64,000 nucleotides of DNA from Solitalea lacus. GTDB lineage: Bacteria; Bacteroidota; Bacteroidia; Sphingobacteriales; Sphingobacteriaceae. Below the pieces are notes generated by a model. It saw nothing but the letters and a program-made list of their open reading frames with translations. It did no database searches and was not told where the DNA came from. Within the stretch, counting starts at the first letter, position 1. Every line of letters starts with the position of its first letter. The stretch is taken from assembly GCF_022014595.1 (NCBI RefSeq), contig NZ_CP091740.1:930001-994000 (forward strand). The letters are read 5' to 3'. Shown here one piece after another: positions 42,074-51,597 of the stretch. The position numbers were made by a program, and so were the translations under genes.

Positions 42074-44206
42074 TCAAATTAGCTTATCCTGTTTTTCAAT
42101 CCAACTCAACGCTAATCGTATTTTGTGATAGGCAATTTCTCCCTTTAAAAAATCAAAATAGTCTTTTAACTTATTACTTTGTCCTAGGGCTTTCTGAGCC
42201 AGTTTTACCCGCTCTATTTCTTCCATGGAAATAAATTGCCTTAAATTAATTGGACTTCCATTGAGGTACAGCGTAGAAATGTGTGAGTAAACGGTGGTTA
42301 AATGGATGTTTCGAAGTTTTGAAATATCTTCGGGTGAATGATTATGTTGCAGCAAACGGAATGTTTCCTTGAGTGTATCCGTTTTTTCGCGAGGAGTTAC
42401 AGTGTTTTTATACTGATGACGGCTTATTAATTCAATAAATTTCCGTCCGTACTTTTCTAGCTTACGTTGGCCAACTCCTTGAATTGCCAAAAAGGCGATT
42501 TCTGTTGTAGGCTTTTCCATAACCATTCTTTCCAGCGTAGCATCACTAAAAATTGCGTAGGCCGGTACATCCTCTTGTTCAGCAAATTCTCTTCTTAAAC
42601 GGCGCAAAGTATCAAATAATTTTTCGTTAGCCGTTTGAGTAGGAATATGTGTCTCTTCATCAAGGCTCAATGTGTGTTTTTTAATTTCCCGAATCAAAGG
42701 ATATGCTAATTCGGTCGTTTTTTTTCCAAAAAGAATTTCTTTGCCAAGACTGGTAGCTTTTAAACTAAATCCTTCATCATAAACCATTTCTAAAAGCCCT
42801 AAACTTAGCATTTGCATAATAAATTGTTGCCAATGTGGAAAGCCTACATCACTTCCAATTCCATAGGTTTTAATTTTATCATAGCCTTTTTCAATGATCT
42901 CTGATTTATTCGAACCTCTTAAAACCTCAATAAGCATATTGATACCTATGGGCTCATTAATTCGAAGTAAGGCTGATAAAGCTTTTTGAACTAAAATGGT
43001 TCCGTCAAATCGGCTGCGAGGTTTTTTACAAACATCACAATTGCCGCAATCTTGCTCCAGATTTTCTCCAAAGTAATTAATTAGGATTCTGCGCCGGCAA
43101 AGATTTGCCTCTGCAAATTGTTGTATCCTCCTCAGTTTTTCAATGTTTAGCTCGCGCTGTTGGCTTTGTTCCGCAAATTGAGTCAATAACACCAAATCGC
43201 TTAAGCTATAATAAAGAATAGTTTCACTCTTTAATCCATCTCGCCCCGCACGGCCAATTTCCTGATAATAGCTTTCGATATTTTTAGGCAGATTATAATG
43301 AATAACCCAACGAACGTTCGACTTATCTATACCCATTCCAAAGGCAACTGTGGCACAAACCAACTGAACCCGGTCATTGATAAAGTCATCTTGAGTCTCA
43401 TTACGTTCATCTGCGTTCATGCCGGCATGATAGGCTGCGGCGTTTATTGAATGTCCCCGAAGTTTTTCAGCCAGTTCTTCTGTAATCTTCCTGCTCAAAC
43501 AGTAGATAATGCCTGATTGATTGGGTTTTCGTAAAATGAAATCAATGATTTCGAAGTCCTTTTCTCGCGTTTTAACGCCCATTTTTACGTTCAAACTTAA
43601 GTTCGGCCGATCAAAAGATGCGATAAAGGTATTAGGTCTTTTTAAGCTTAGTTGTTTGATAATGTCCTTTCGGGTTACTTTATCAGCTGTGGCTGTTAAG
43701 GCTATTATTGGAATTGTCGGAAAGCGTTCTTTAATGACATTGAGTTGAGTGTATTCCGGGCGAAAATCATGTCCCCATGCAGAAATGCAATGAGCCTCAT
43801 CAATGGCAAATAATTTAATGTTGAACTCAGACAACATGGCCATGCTCGATTTTAGTTTCTCTGGAGAAAGGTAAAGTAGTTTAATGCTGCCGTTTAAGCA
43901 TTGTTCTATTATGGTTTCTTCTTCAGTAAAATCCTGGCTGCTGTTTAGATAAGCGGCACCTATGCCATTAATCCGTAGAGCATCCACTTGGTCCTTCATT
44001 AATGAAATAAGCGGCGAAATGACAATGCATAAACCTTCCATGATTAGGGCTGGAACCTGATAGCAAATGGATTTTCCACCACCGGTTGGCATCAAAACCA
44101 AGGTGTCTTTTTTATCAAGAATGGATTGTATTACTTCGTTTTGTAGCGGCCGGAATTCATCGTAACCAAAATAAGCCTTCAATGCAACACGGGCCTGTTC
44201 AATCAT
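42074..44206 (-). CDS. recQ: ATP-dependent DNA helicase RecQ
   Basis: The 710-residue 3'-5' helicase has motif I PTGGGKSICYQVP, DEAHCISAWGHDFRPEY and QEIGRAGRDGLKS in the helicase core (about 1-345). The Cys4 zinc site is CRRRILINYFGE with CGNCDVC (about 370-400). RQC follows (about 405-510), then an HRDC domain (about 525-610), then a C-terminal HTH-like segment (HNHSPEDISKLRNIHLTTVY). The last part is the helicase-associated HTH_40 extension seen in many RecQ proteins. The start at 44206 leaves a 200-base spacer to the cytochrome gene. Confidence 0.95.
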   Translation of the reverse strand: MIEQARVALKAYFGYDEFRPLQNEVIQSILDKKDTLVLMPTGGGKSICYQVPALIMEGLCIVISPLISLMKDQVDALRINGIGAAYLNSSQDFTEEETIIEQCLNGSIKLLYLSPEKLKSSMAMLSEFNIKLFAIDEAHCISAWGHDFRPEYTQLNVIKERFPTIPIIALTATADKVTRKDIIKQLSLKRPNTFIASFDRPNLSLNVKMGVKTREKDFEIIDFILRKPNQSGIIYCLSRKITEELAEKLRGHSINAAAYHAGMNADERNETQDDFINDRVQLVCATVAFGMGIDKSNVRWVIHYNLPKNIESYYQEIGRAGRDGLKSETILYYSLSDLVLLTQFAEQSQQRELNIEKLRRIQQFAEANLCRRRILINYFGENLEQDCGNCDVCKKPRSRFDGTILVQKALSALLRINEPIGINMLIEVLRGSNKSEIIEKGYDKIKTYGIGSDVGFPHWQQFIMQMLSLGLLEMVYDEGFSLKATSLGKEILFGKKTTELAYPLIREIKKHTLSLDEETHIPTQTANEKLFDTLRRLRREFAEQEDVPAYAIFSDATLERMVMEKPTTEIAFLAIQGVGQRKLEKYGRKFIELISRHQYKNTVTPREKTDTLKETFRLLQHNHSPEDISKLRNIHLTTVYSHISTLYLNGSPINLRQFISMEEIERVKLAQKALGQSNKLKDYFDFLKGEIAYHKIRLALSWIEKQDKLI

Positions 44207-44406
44207 AGTGCAAAAATGCTGTTTTGAGTAAATAAACGAAATGATGAAGGCTGATTTTTTTAACCTTAGCGTAATTCTACCTAAATTTTATTTTGCGTAA
44301 TACTACTTAAAAAGGATTCTTTTTTGTATACTATTTTTGTGCTTTCTTTTAAGGCTGTTTCTTAAAAGGTTAATTTGTAATTTGTTAGTTAATATAATAC
44401 TGTGCC

Positions 44407-45384
44407 ATGAAAAAAGTATTTAAAGTTCTGGGTGTTATTTTTCTGTTCCTTATTATAAGTATAGCAGGATTAGGTGTGTATGTAAAAACCGCATTGCCCA
44501 ATGTTGGACCTACACCTGAAATGAAAGTTGAGCTAACTCCTGAGAGGATTAAAAGAGGGGAATATTTAGCCAACTCTGTAATGGTTTGTATGGACTGTCA
44601 TAGTACACGGAACTGGGCTGAATTTTCTGGTCCGATTATGCCTGGCACGTTGGGCAAAGGAGGGGATGAGTTTAATCAGAAAATGGGATTTCCGGGGAGA
44701 TATTTTGCTTCTAATATTACCCCTGCCGGTATTGGCAATTGGACAGACGGTGAAATTTTTCGAGCAATAACGGCCGGGGTGAAGAAAGACAATCAGCCTA
44801 TTTTTCCAGTTATGCCCCATGCTAATTATGGTCAATTAGATGAAGAAGACATAAAAGCAATAATTGCCTACTTACGCTCATTGCCAGCTATTGAAAATGT
44901 TGTGAGCCAATCTGAGTCAGATTTTCCGATGAATTTCATTATAAATACAATACCGGTAAAAGCCAATTTACAAAAGAGACCTCTGTCAACTGATGCGGTA
45001 CAATACGGTAAGTATTTGGTAACAGCGGCAGCTTGTTATGATTGTCACACTCAGTTTGATAACGGTGAGTTTGTGGAAGGTATGGGTTTTGGAGGAGGTA
45101 GGGTGTTTGAGTTGCCAGGAGGACAATTATCAACATCAAACATTACTCCAGATAACAAAACCGGTATTGGCTTATGGAGTAAGGAGCAATTTATTAATCG
45201 ATTTAAAACCTATGTTGATAGTATCGCTGCGCACCAAAAGGTTGGTCCGTCTGATTTTAATACAGTAATGCCTTGGACAATGTTTTCACACATGAAAGAC
45301 GAGGATTTAGCTGCTATTTATACCTATTTACGAACGGTTAAACCGATAAATAATCCGATAGTGAAATTTAAGCCAAGGAGTTGA
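44407..45384 (+). CDS. Membrane-anchored dihaem cytochrome c
   Basis: The 325-residue protein has an N-terminal membrane anchor or signal (about 5-27) and two c-type haem sites: CMDCH (Cys61, Cys64, His65) and CYDCH (Cys210, Cys213, His214). Each half ends with a cytochrome c helix of the IIAYLRSLP type. It is likely a periplasmic electron carrier or the cytochrome subunit of a dehydrogenase. The C-terminal half repeats the layout of the N-terminal half, so it arose by domain duplication. No dehydrogenase subunit is adjacent. Confidence 0.9.
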   Translation: MKKVFKVLGVIFLFLIISIAGLGVYVKTALPNVGPTPEMKVELTPERIKRGEYLANSVMVCMDCHSTRNWAEFSGPIMPGTLGKGGDEFNQKMGFPGRYFASNITPAGIGNWTDGEIFRAITAGVKKDNQPIFPVMPHANYGQLDEEDIKAIIAYLRSLPAIENVVSQSESDFPMNFIINTIPVKANLQKRPLSTDAVQYGKYLVTAAACYDCHTQFDNGEFVEGMGFGGGRVFELPGGQLSTSNITPDNKTGIGLWSKEQFINRFKTYVDSIAAHQKVGPSDFNTVMPWTMFSHMKDEDLAAIYTYLRTVKPINNPIVKFKPRS

Positions 45385-45401
45385 TTTTGTACAGATTTTA
45401 A

Positions 45402-45448
45402 TTTTCCGTCTGACAACTTTTTTAAAAGTCGTTCGGACGGAATTTTTA
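45402..45448. terminator. Terminator between cytochrome c and aroK
   Basis: TTCCGTCTGA pairs with TCGGACGGAA through a long stem that continues with ACTTTT/AAAAGT, followed by TTTTT, between convergent genes. Confidence 0.82.
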
Positions 45449-45455
45449 TGCAGGG

Positions 45456-45959
45456 CTATTGAATACTTAGTTGTTTGATTAGAGTATCAGCATTAATACT
45501 TAGTCCATCTACTGTCAATTGAGCCTGATTATAAAAAGGTTCACGGAGAGCTAAACGCTCTTCAATAAATTTTATAAGGTCATCTCCTTTTAATCCTTTA
45601 ATTAAAGGGCGTTCTTCCTTTGCATTCTCCAGCCGCTGTGCAATAGCTTTGGGTGAGAGCTTTAGGTAAATGGTTTGACCGTTTCGGTTCATCCATTCAA
45701 GGTTATTATGAAAACAAGGGGCGCCCCCTCCAGTTGAGAGCACAAATTGTTCTGGAAGTATATGCTTTTGTAGCACGTCTTTTTCCAACTCCCTGAATTT
45801 TTCCTCACCATTTTTAGCGAAATACTCTGCAATGGTGCCACCTGTAATTTCTTCAATTAAATGATCAAGATCTAAAAAAGGAAGATTCAGTTTCTTAGCA
45901 AGCCTCTTACCTAAAGTAGTTTTTCCGGCTCCCATGAAGCCGATCAGAAATATTTTCAA
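45456..45959 (-). CDS. aroK: Shikimate kinase
   Basis: The 167-residue enzyme phosphorylates shikimate in aromatic amino acid synthesis. Walker A GFMGAGKTTLGKRLA starts near residue 7. The shikimate site shows FLDLDHLIEE with FRELEKDVL, and STGGGAPCF holds the GGG motif near residue 78. The LID-like ERPLIKGL is present. The length is normal. It is 31 bases downstream of the permease gene on the same strand. Confidence 0.95.
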   Translation of the reverse strand: MKIFLIGFMGAGKTTLGKRLAKKLNLPFLDLDHLIEEITGGTIAEYFAKNGEEKFRELEKDVLQKHILPEQFVLSTGGGAPCFHNNLEWMNRNGQTIYLKLSPKAIAQRLENAKEERPLIKGLKGDDLIKFIEERLALREPFYNQAQLTVDGLSINADTLIKQLSIQ

Positions 45960-45990
45960 AAGATTATCGATTTTAGATCTTCAAGTTCAA

Positions 45991-47049
45991 TTATCTCACC
46001 CTAACACGTGGATCAAGAATGCCGTAAAGTACGTCTACCAAAATATTCAACACCACAAAAATAAACCCACAGAAAAGTATGGAGCCCATTACAACCGGAA
46101 AATCGGCTAAGCCAAGAGCGTCAACTGTTGCCTTTCCCAGGCCGTTATATCCGAAAATGTATTCGATGAAAAATGAACCTGCAATTAGAGAGGCAAACCA
46201 TCCCGATATTGCTGTAACTACCGGGTTTAGGGCGTTGCGCAAAGCATGCTTCATCACCACGGTATAATTGTTTAATCCTTTTGCCTTAGCCGTACGGATG
46301 TAATCCATGGCAAGTACGTCGAGCATTGCACTTCGGGTAAGTTGAACAATAATTGCCAATGGGCGCAAACCTAAGGTAATCATCGGTAGCCAAAGGTTTT
46401 TTAAGCTAAGCACTTCTCCTTTGAATGGATCGTAATTGTGTAAACTACCCGACATGTTTAATCCCGTGTAATCACTCAAAACAAACCCAAATAACCAGGC
46501 TATAATAATGCCAGCAAAAAAAGACGGTGCCGAAATGCCTATAATGGAAAATCCAATTGAAACTTTATCAATCCAGCTGTCTTTATTTATTGCCGAAATA
46601 ACTCCTAATGCTATTCCTAATATTGAGGCGAAAAGCATTGAGGTAAATGCCAAAACCAGTGTATTCGGAATGGTTTCTTTCAGTATTTCTGAAACTTCCT
46701 TTTTAGTTTGATAAGAGCGACGTAAATAAGGCCATTTTAGTGCAATCGCGTCTTCTTTGCCTACCGGCAAAAGTTGTATATAGTTGTATTTTGCTTGTGA
46801 AGCCGAGTCGGTAGGGTGTAAGCCAATGGGTGAAATATCATTTAAAAATAAGGCAAACTGTACAGGCATTGGTTTGTCCAAACCAAGTTCTTTACGTACT
46901 GCTTCCAGCGATTGCACATCGGAGCGTTGTCCCATGGTCATACGTGCAGGATCGGCAGGTAAAATATTGAATAGGAAAAACACCGCTACCACGATGCCTA
47001 GCATAACCAACAGACCGTAAAATGTTTTATTGAGTATATATGAAAGCAT
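45991..47049 (-). CDS. DppB/OppB-type ABC transporter permease, without partner genes
   Basis: The 352-residue permease has six helices: an N-terminal one (about 9-29) and five in the BPD_transp_1 domain (about 120-345). The EAA-like loop is visible (DYIRTAKAKGLNNYTVVMKHALRNAL, about 250). The periplasmic N-terminal loop is long (about 35-115). Such proteins import peptides, nickel or other solutes with DppC, two ATPases and a binding protein. None of these is beside it here, so either they are elsewhere or the Bacteroidota arrangement is split. Confidence 0.9.
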   Translation of the reverse strand: MLSYILNKTFYGLLVMLGIVVAVFFLFNILPADPARMTMGQRSDVQSLEAVRKELGLDKPMPVQFALFLNDISPIGLHPTDSASQAKYNYIQLLPVGKEDAIALKWPYLRRSYQTKKEVSEILKETIPNTLVLAFTSMLFASILGIALGVISAINKDSWIDKVSIGFSIIGISAPSFFAGIIIAWLFGFVLSDYTGLNMSGSLHNYDPFKGEVLSLKNLWLPMITLGLRPLAIIVQLTRSAMLDVLAMDYIRTAKAKGLNNYTVVMKHALRNALNPVVTAISGWFASLIAGSFFIEYIFGYNGLGKATVDALGLADFPVVMGSILFCGFIFVVLNILVDVLYGILDPRVRVR

Positions 47050-47203
47050 TTAATCAATTACTTGGCCGCCGAATTTAATGAAAATTAAGGCAGAAATGAA
47101 TCTGGGATGACAGTTGCTCGCATAAAACTTTATAAACCTGATTATTGTCAGTTTTTATTAGGTTAAGTTCTTTGATTTTTGTGGTATTGGAATGTAAAAA
47201 CAC

Positions 47204-48571
47204 ATGAATCATAGTCTTATACAAAAATATAATGTTCCGGGGCCTCGCTATACTAGTTATCCAACAGTTCCCTACTGGGAGGAGAACAACTTTACTACTA
47301 AGGGTTGGGAACAATCTGTTTTAGCAACTTTTCTAAAGAGCAATAATGACGACGAAGGGATTAGTCTATATGTCCACTTACCTTACTGCGAAAGTTTATG
47401 CACGTTTTGTGGTTGTAATAAACGAATTACAACCAACCATAGTGTTGAAGAGCCATATATAAATGCTTTGTTAAGAGAATGGAGCCTGTACTGCAAGCTG
47501 TTTCCTTCTCGCCCAAAAATTAAAGAGATTCATTTGGGAGGGGGAACACCAACCTTTTTTAAACCGGAAAATCTGCAAAGATTAATCAACGGATTGTTCC
47601 TTTATGCCGACCGTACCCCAGAGTGGGAATTTAGCTTTGAAGGCCATCCGAATAATACCACAAAAGAGCATCTGCAAACTTTGTTCAGCTTGGGATTTAG
47701 GCGAGTAAGTTTTGGAGTGCAGGATTATGATCCGGTGATTCAGAAAGCAATTCATCGCATTCAGCCGTTTGCAAATGTTGAACGCGTGCATAACTGGGCT
47801 CGTCAAATTGGTTATACTTCCATTGGGCATGATCTTGTGTTTGGCCTCCCAAAACAAACCCGCTTGAGCATTGCCGAAACAATTGCTAAAACTAATTTGC
47901 TAAGGCCCGATAGGCTGGCTTTTTACAGTTATGCTCATGTGCCTTGGTTAAAAGGTAACGGCCAACGCGGCTTTGATGAAAATGATTTGCCAAAGGATGA
48001 TGATAAAAGAGTGCTATATAATTTAGGAAAGCTGCTTTTTGAAGAAAACGGTTATATAGAAATTGGAATGGATCATTTTGCATTAAAATCGGATAGTCTT
48101 TATCAATCGTTAACAGAGAAAAAGCTGCACCGGAATTTTATGGGATATACATCTTCCAAAACGCAATTAATGATTGGGCTAGGCGTTTCGGCCATTAGCG
48201 ACTCATGGAATTCCTTTGCTCAGAATGTTAAGACCATCGAAGAGTATTATGAATTAATTTCCAAAGATGAACTTCCGGTCTTTAGAGGCCATAAATTAAC
48301 TGATGAAGATTTGATTGTTCGAAAACATATTCTAAATCTGATGTGTCAGTTAAAAACCGAATGGAGTGAGTCTCAAGCTCAATTTAAAGAATTGCCGGAA
48401 GTGGTTTCAAGATTAGAAGAAATGGCTGCAGATGGGCTGCTTCACTTTGTAAAAGATGGAATTGAAATAACACCTGAAGGAGTGCCTTTTGTAAGGAACA
48501 TTTGTATGGCTTTTGATTTACGTATGATCCGTAACCAACCTGAAACCCGTTTGTTTTCGATGACGGTTTAA
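47204..48571 (+). CDS. hemN: Oxygen-independent coproporphyrinogen III oxidase
   Basis: The 455-residue radical SAM enzyme makes protoporphyrinogen IX for haem without oxygen. The cluster cysteines are in LPYCESLCTFCGCNKR (Cys62, Cys66, Cys69, plus Cys71), and HLGGGTPTF is the SAM-associated motif. The N-terminal KYNVPGPRYTSYPTVP is typical of true HemN rather than HemW. The C-terminal HTH-like domain (about 370-450) is present. The gene is alone, divergent from the permease. Confidence 0.95.
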   Translation: MNHSLIQKYNVPGPRYTSYPTVPYWEENNFTTKGWEQSVLATFLKSNNDDEGISLYVHLPYCESLCTFCGCNKRITTNHSVEEPYINALLREWSLYCKLFPSRPKIKEIHLGGGTPTFFKPENLQRLINGLFLYADRTPEWEFSFEGHPNNTTKEHLQTLFSLGFRRVSFGVQDYDPVIQKAIHRIQPFANVERVHNWARQIGYTSIGHDLVFGLPKQTRLSIAETIAKTNLLRPDRLAFYSYAHVPWLKGNGQRGFDENDLPKDDDKRVLYNLGKLLFEENGYIEIGMDHFALKSDSLYQSLTEKKLHRNFMGYTSSKTQLMIGLGVSAISDSWNSFAQNVKTIEEYYELISKDELPVFRGHKLTDEDLIVRKHILNLMCQLKTEWSESQAQFKELPEVVSRLEEMAADGLLHFVKDGIEITPEGVPFVRNICMAFDLRMIRNQPETRLFSMTV

Positions 48572-48596
48572 TATTGAATTGAAAAGGAGTGGTTAA

Positions 48597-49061
48597 CTAA
48601 TAGTTTAACTCTTTAGGAAATCGATCTGCAACTAGATTAAGTTGAATGGCGTGCTCTAAAAATGCTTTTAAGCCTGCAAGTACTAAGGTAAATCCTTCAG
48701 TAGAATCACGTACCTGATTGATTATTTCTTCGGTGGTACCCTTAAATCCGCTATTGATAATACTAACAAAGGTTAACTCGTTGTTTAAAGGTTTAAAGTT
48801 CCATTCAACTTTTGTGGTGTTGTCATAGTTGCCCCAATCAATTACAATTTTACTGTTGGGTTCAATAACTTTTACTTGAACGGGTATTGTAAAGCTATAC
48901 ATCTCCCATGTCCATTGGACTTCGTTATGTTCATCCAGTCGTCCGGAGCCCTTAGTGAACCAAAACTTGGATGTGATGGCAGGGTTAATGATTGCTTCAA
49001 AAACCTCTGAAACAGGTTTGCGGATTAGCATTTCAGCTTTTGCAAAATTTTGTGTGGTCAT
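48597..49061 (-). CDS. SRPBCC/AHSA1-type domain protein
   Basis: The 154-residue protein has an AHSA1-like SRPBCC domain (RKPVSEVFEAIINPAITSKFW at the start, LVLAGLKAFLEHAIQLNLV at the end). Its ligand is unknown. It lies 11 bases downstream of the RibD-C-type gene on the same strand, a pairing seen in Bacteroidota, so both are probably one transcript. It is not closely similar to the SRPBCC pair at 5 kb. Confidence 0.88.
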   Translation of the reverse strand: MTTQNFAKAEMLIRKPVSEVFEAIINPAITSKFWFTKGSGRLDEHNEVQWTWEMYSFTIPVQVKVIEPNSKIVIDWGNYDNTTKVEWNFKPLNNELTFVSIINSGFKGTTEEIINQVRDSTEGFTLVLAGLKAFLEHAIQLNLVADRFPKELNY

Positions 49062-49072
49062 AGCTTAAGGGG

Positions 49073-49630
49073 TTAATTAACAGGCTGATATCTTAGTAAA
49101 ACTACTCCGCTTTTAAAAGAATGAATGGAGGTGAGTTTTAGGTTTAATTGTTTGTTTATTTCGTTGAAAATTGGAGTTCCAGCTCCTAATGCAACAGGAT
49201 CGATCATGAACTGGTATTCATCTATAAGACCATGTTCAGCAAACTGAGTAACAATACTTCCGCTGCCCAATATGGTAAAGTCTTTGCCATCTGACTCCTT
49301 CAGTTTGCGTATTTCGTCAACAATGTTCTCGCTTATTAGTCTGGTTTTGTTCCAGGTAACAGATTTTAATGATCGTGAGAAAACGATTTTTTCAGCATTA
49401 TTCATTCCTGTCGCTACTTTTGGATCGTTCTCCATTGCCATTGGAGTTGGCCAATAACTGGCCATCAGCTCATAAGTGATGCGTCCAAATAATAAACAAT
49501 TATCGGCTTGCAAGCTATTGGCTGCAAATTCATTTTCTTCAGGGCCGTGTTTGTGCCAGCTGATATCACCATGTTGGTCTTTGTAAAAGCCATTTAGGGA
49601 TATAAAGTTAAAGACAGATAGTTTTCTCAT
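49073..49630 (-). CDS. Dihydrofolate reductase-like (RibD C-terminal domain) protein
   Basis: The 185-residue protein has the RibD_C/YwjB fold, an NADPH-binding reductase-like domain (VFNFISLNGFYKDQHGDIS, CLLFGRITYELMASYWPTPM, FTILGSGSIVTQFAE). True DHFR activity is not established for this group. The name reflects the fold. It is upstream of the SRPBCC gene in an apparent two-gene unit. Confidence 0.88.
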   Translation of the reverse strand: MRKLSVFNFISLNGFYKDQHGDISWHKHGPEENEFAANSLQADNCLLFGRITYELMASYWPTPMAMENDPKVATGMNNAEKIVFSRSLKSVTWNKTRLISENIVDEIRKLKESDGKDFTILGSGSIVTQFAEHGLIDEYQFMIDPVALGAGTPIFNEINKQLNLKLTSIHSFKSGVVLLRYQPVN

Positions 49631-49696
49631 AGAATTTAAATGAGGTTTAATTTAGTCATAATCAGCTAGAAAATTAATATGTAATTCTTGCCAATA

Positions 49697-49733
49697 AAAA
49701 CGGCCAGTAAGTTCAAACTCACTGACCGTTTTA
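49697..49733 (-). terminator. Terminator of the DUF1599-BT_3928 unit
   Basis: AAAACGGCCAGT pairs with ACTGACCGTTTT with one mismatch. On the minus strand it follows the BT_3928 gene and has a T-rich tail. Confidence 0.78.
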
Positions 49734-49752
49734 ATATTGTTTGACCGGAAAA

Positions 49753-50895
49753 CTACTTTTTAAAACACATTGTTTCTAGTTCTTCAATGCTTGGTAAGTT
49801 GCGGAAATGCCATTTGTTAATCACGGTGCCGTTTTTCATTAACAATACTCCTGGGTTAGCTCGTACCATTGATTTAAGCGGAACTGCATCGGCGTAAAAG
49901 AACTCATAATACAGGTTGTTTTCATGACGGAAATTGTCTGCATTTAATGGCGTTGCTGAGGTTAAAGCCAAGGTGCGAGCATGATACTTTTCAGTCATCA
50001 ATGTGAGCTGGTTTAATTTTTCTTGTACTCCTTTATTGGCATTGTCTAAATCATACTCAATGATCCAGAAAGAGTACTGTGGGTCTTCAAGAACTACAGA
50101 GGTTGCATCGTTTCCGTCTTCGTCATTAATCTTTAAGTCGCGAATCGGAACCTTATATCCTTCCTTAACCAAAATAGGGTCCGATGCTTTTACATATTCC
50201 CAATCAGGGTTTTCATAAATTTTGGAAGCTATATATTGCTTGTCGTCCAACTCTTTAAGTTCGCCTGTCTTTTTGTTTTTTAACGTGTAAATGATCTTGT
50301 ATTCATCTGCCGGTGCCCCTTCTGGGGCTTTCATTAATGAAGGTAGGTTATTGCCGATTTTATATGGAAGAAAATCAACAAAAGGTAAGTTTTGGTAGGT
50401 ATAAATCCCAAATCCAAAGCTAAATAAAATAGCAAGAGCTAAGGTAATCCATGATCCTTTTTCGCTGAAAAGGGCCTTGATTTTATCCGTGTTGAAGAAG
50501 ATGATCATAATCATCAGTAATAAAATCAAATCCTTGGTAAACGACTGCCAAGGGGTTAAAGGAATGGCGTCGCCAAAACAGCCACAGGTTTTTACTACAT
50601 CAAAGTAGGCTGAATAGAAGGTTAAGAAACTAAAAAATACAATAAGTAAAAGCAGTCCCCAAGCAGTCTGTTTAATTTTTACTCCAAACAATAAGGCAAT
50701 ACCCATTATAATTTCCAGTGCACATAAAAAAATGGCCAAGGCTAGTGCAAAAGAATTTAAAAAAGCAAGGTGAAAGACTTCAAAATACTCTTCGAGTTTA
50801 TACGAAAAGCCTAAAGGGTCGTTTTGTTTTACTAACCCGGAGAAAATAAACAGTAAACCGACAAAGATGCGGCAAAAGTTGGTTAGGTATTTCAT
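49753..50895 (-). CDS. BT_3928-family membrane protein (MauE/DoxX-like plus thioredoxin-like domain)
   Basis: The 380-residue protein has about four helices at the N-terminus (roughly 1-145) with KTCGCFGD, the MauE-like cysteine pair. A further helix lies at 150-170, and a periplasmic thioredoxin-fold-like C-terminus (about 230-378) lacks a CxxC. Related MauE proteins support disulfide formation. The open frame begins at 50931, but ATG 50895 (MKYLTNFCRIFVGLLFIFSG) gives the usual family start. It follows DUF1599 by about 50 bases and is likely cotranscribed. Confidence 0.87.
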   Translation of the reverse strand: MKYLTNFCRIFVGLLFIFSGLVKQNDPLGFSYKLEEYFEVFHLAFLNSFALALAIFLCALEIIMGIALLFGVKIKQTAWGLLLLIVFFSFLTFYSAYFDVVKTCGCFGDAIPLTPWQSFTKDLILLLMIMIIFFNTDKIKALFSEKGSWITLALAILFSFGFGIYTYQNLPFVDFLPYKIGNNLPSLMKAPEGAPADEYKIIYTLKNKKTGELKELDDKQYIASKIYENPDWEYVKASDPILVKEGYKVPIRDLKINDEDGNDATSVVLEDPQYSFWIIEYDLDNANKGVQEKLNQLTLMTEKYHARTLALTSATPLNADNFRHENNLYYEFFYADAVPLKSMVRANPGVLLMKNGTVINKWHFRNLPSIEELETMCFKK

Positions 50896-50945
50896 GTTTT
50901 GGTTGATAGTTAAGGGTTGTTCATGGTTCATAAATGTACAAGTTG

Positions 50946-51494
50946 CTATGAGCTATGAACATTCAATTTGATGAGCGCAAATACAGCATAGTTAATCATA
51001 TCCTGATAGTTGGCTTCAACACCTTCAGAAACCAGGGTTAAACCTTTATTATCCTCAATTTGCTTAACGCGTAAGATTTTCATTAAGATTAAATCAGTTA
51101 ATGAACTTACACGCATTTCGCGCCATGCCTCACCATAGTCATGATTTTTGTCTTGCATCAAGGCTTTGGTTTCGGCTATTTTAAGGTTGTACAATCGCTC
51201 GGTTTCATCAAATGGCAACTCCAGCGGATCGTTTTCAGTAAGTTGTAACTGAATTAAAGCAATAACACAATAGTTGATAATGCCGATGTATTCGGGAGCG
51301 ATACCCTCGTTCACCTTGCTTATTTTTTTTTCTTCCAGGGTGCGAATGCGCTGTGCTTTGATAAAAATTTGATCGGTAATAGATTCGGGGCGGAGAATAC
51401 GCCAGGCGGTGCCATAATCTTTAGCTTTTTTTAGAAACAGCTGTTGGCACTGTGCTATAACCGAATCGTACTGTGTTCCTGTAGTAGTTTGCAA
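50946..51494 (-). CDS. DUF1599 domain protein
   Basis: The 182-residue protein contains two DUF1599 repeats, each with a KDYGTAWRILRPESITDQ or HDYGEAWREMRVSSLTDL segment (about 24-95 and 108-175). The function is unknown. The repeated motif with conserved Tyr-Gly and Trp-Arg suggests a pseudo-symmetrical helical bundle. It heads the DUF1599-BT_3928 unit, and its 5' side faces a decayed folP fragment. Confidence 0.88.
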   Translation of the reverse strand: MQTTTGTQYDSVIAQCQQLFLKKAKDYGTAWRILRPESITDQIFIKAQRIRTLEEKKISKVNEGIAPEYIGIINYCVIALIQLQLTENDPLELPFDETERLYNLKIAETKALMQDKNHDYGEAWREMRVSSLTDLILMKILRVKQIEDNKGLTLVSEGVEANYQDMINYAVFALIKLNVHSS

Positions 51495-51597
51495 TTCTTA
51501 ACTTTTTAAGAGTATTAGTTTAAATATCTAACCAGCATGTTATACTATTTATCGTTTTTGTACATTGTTTAAATGCAGGTTATCTTTATACAGTGAT

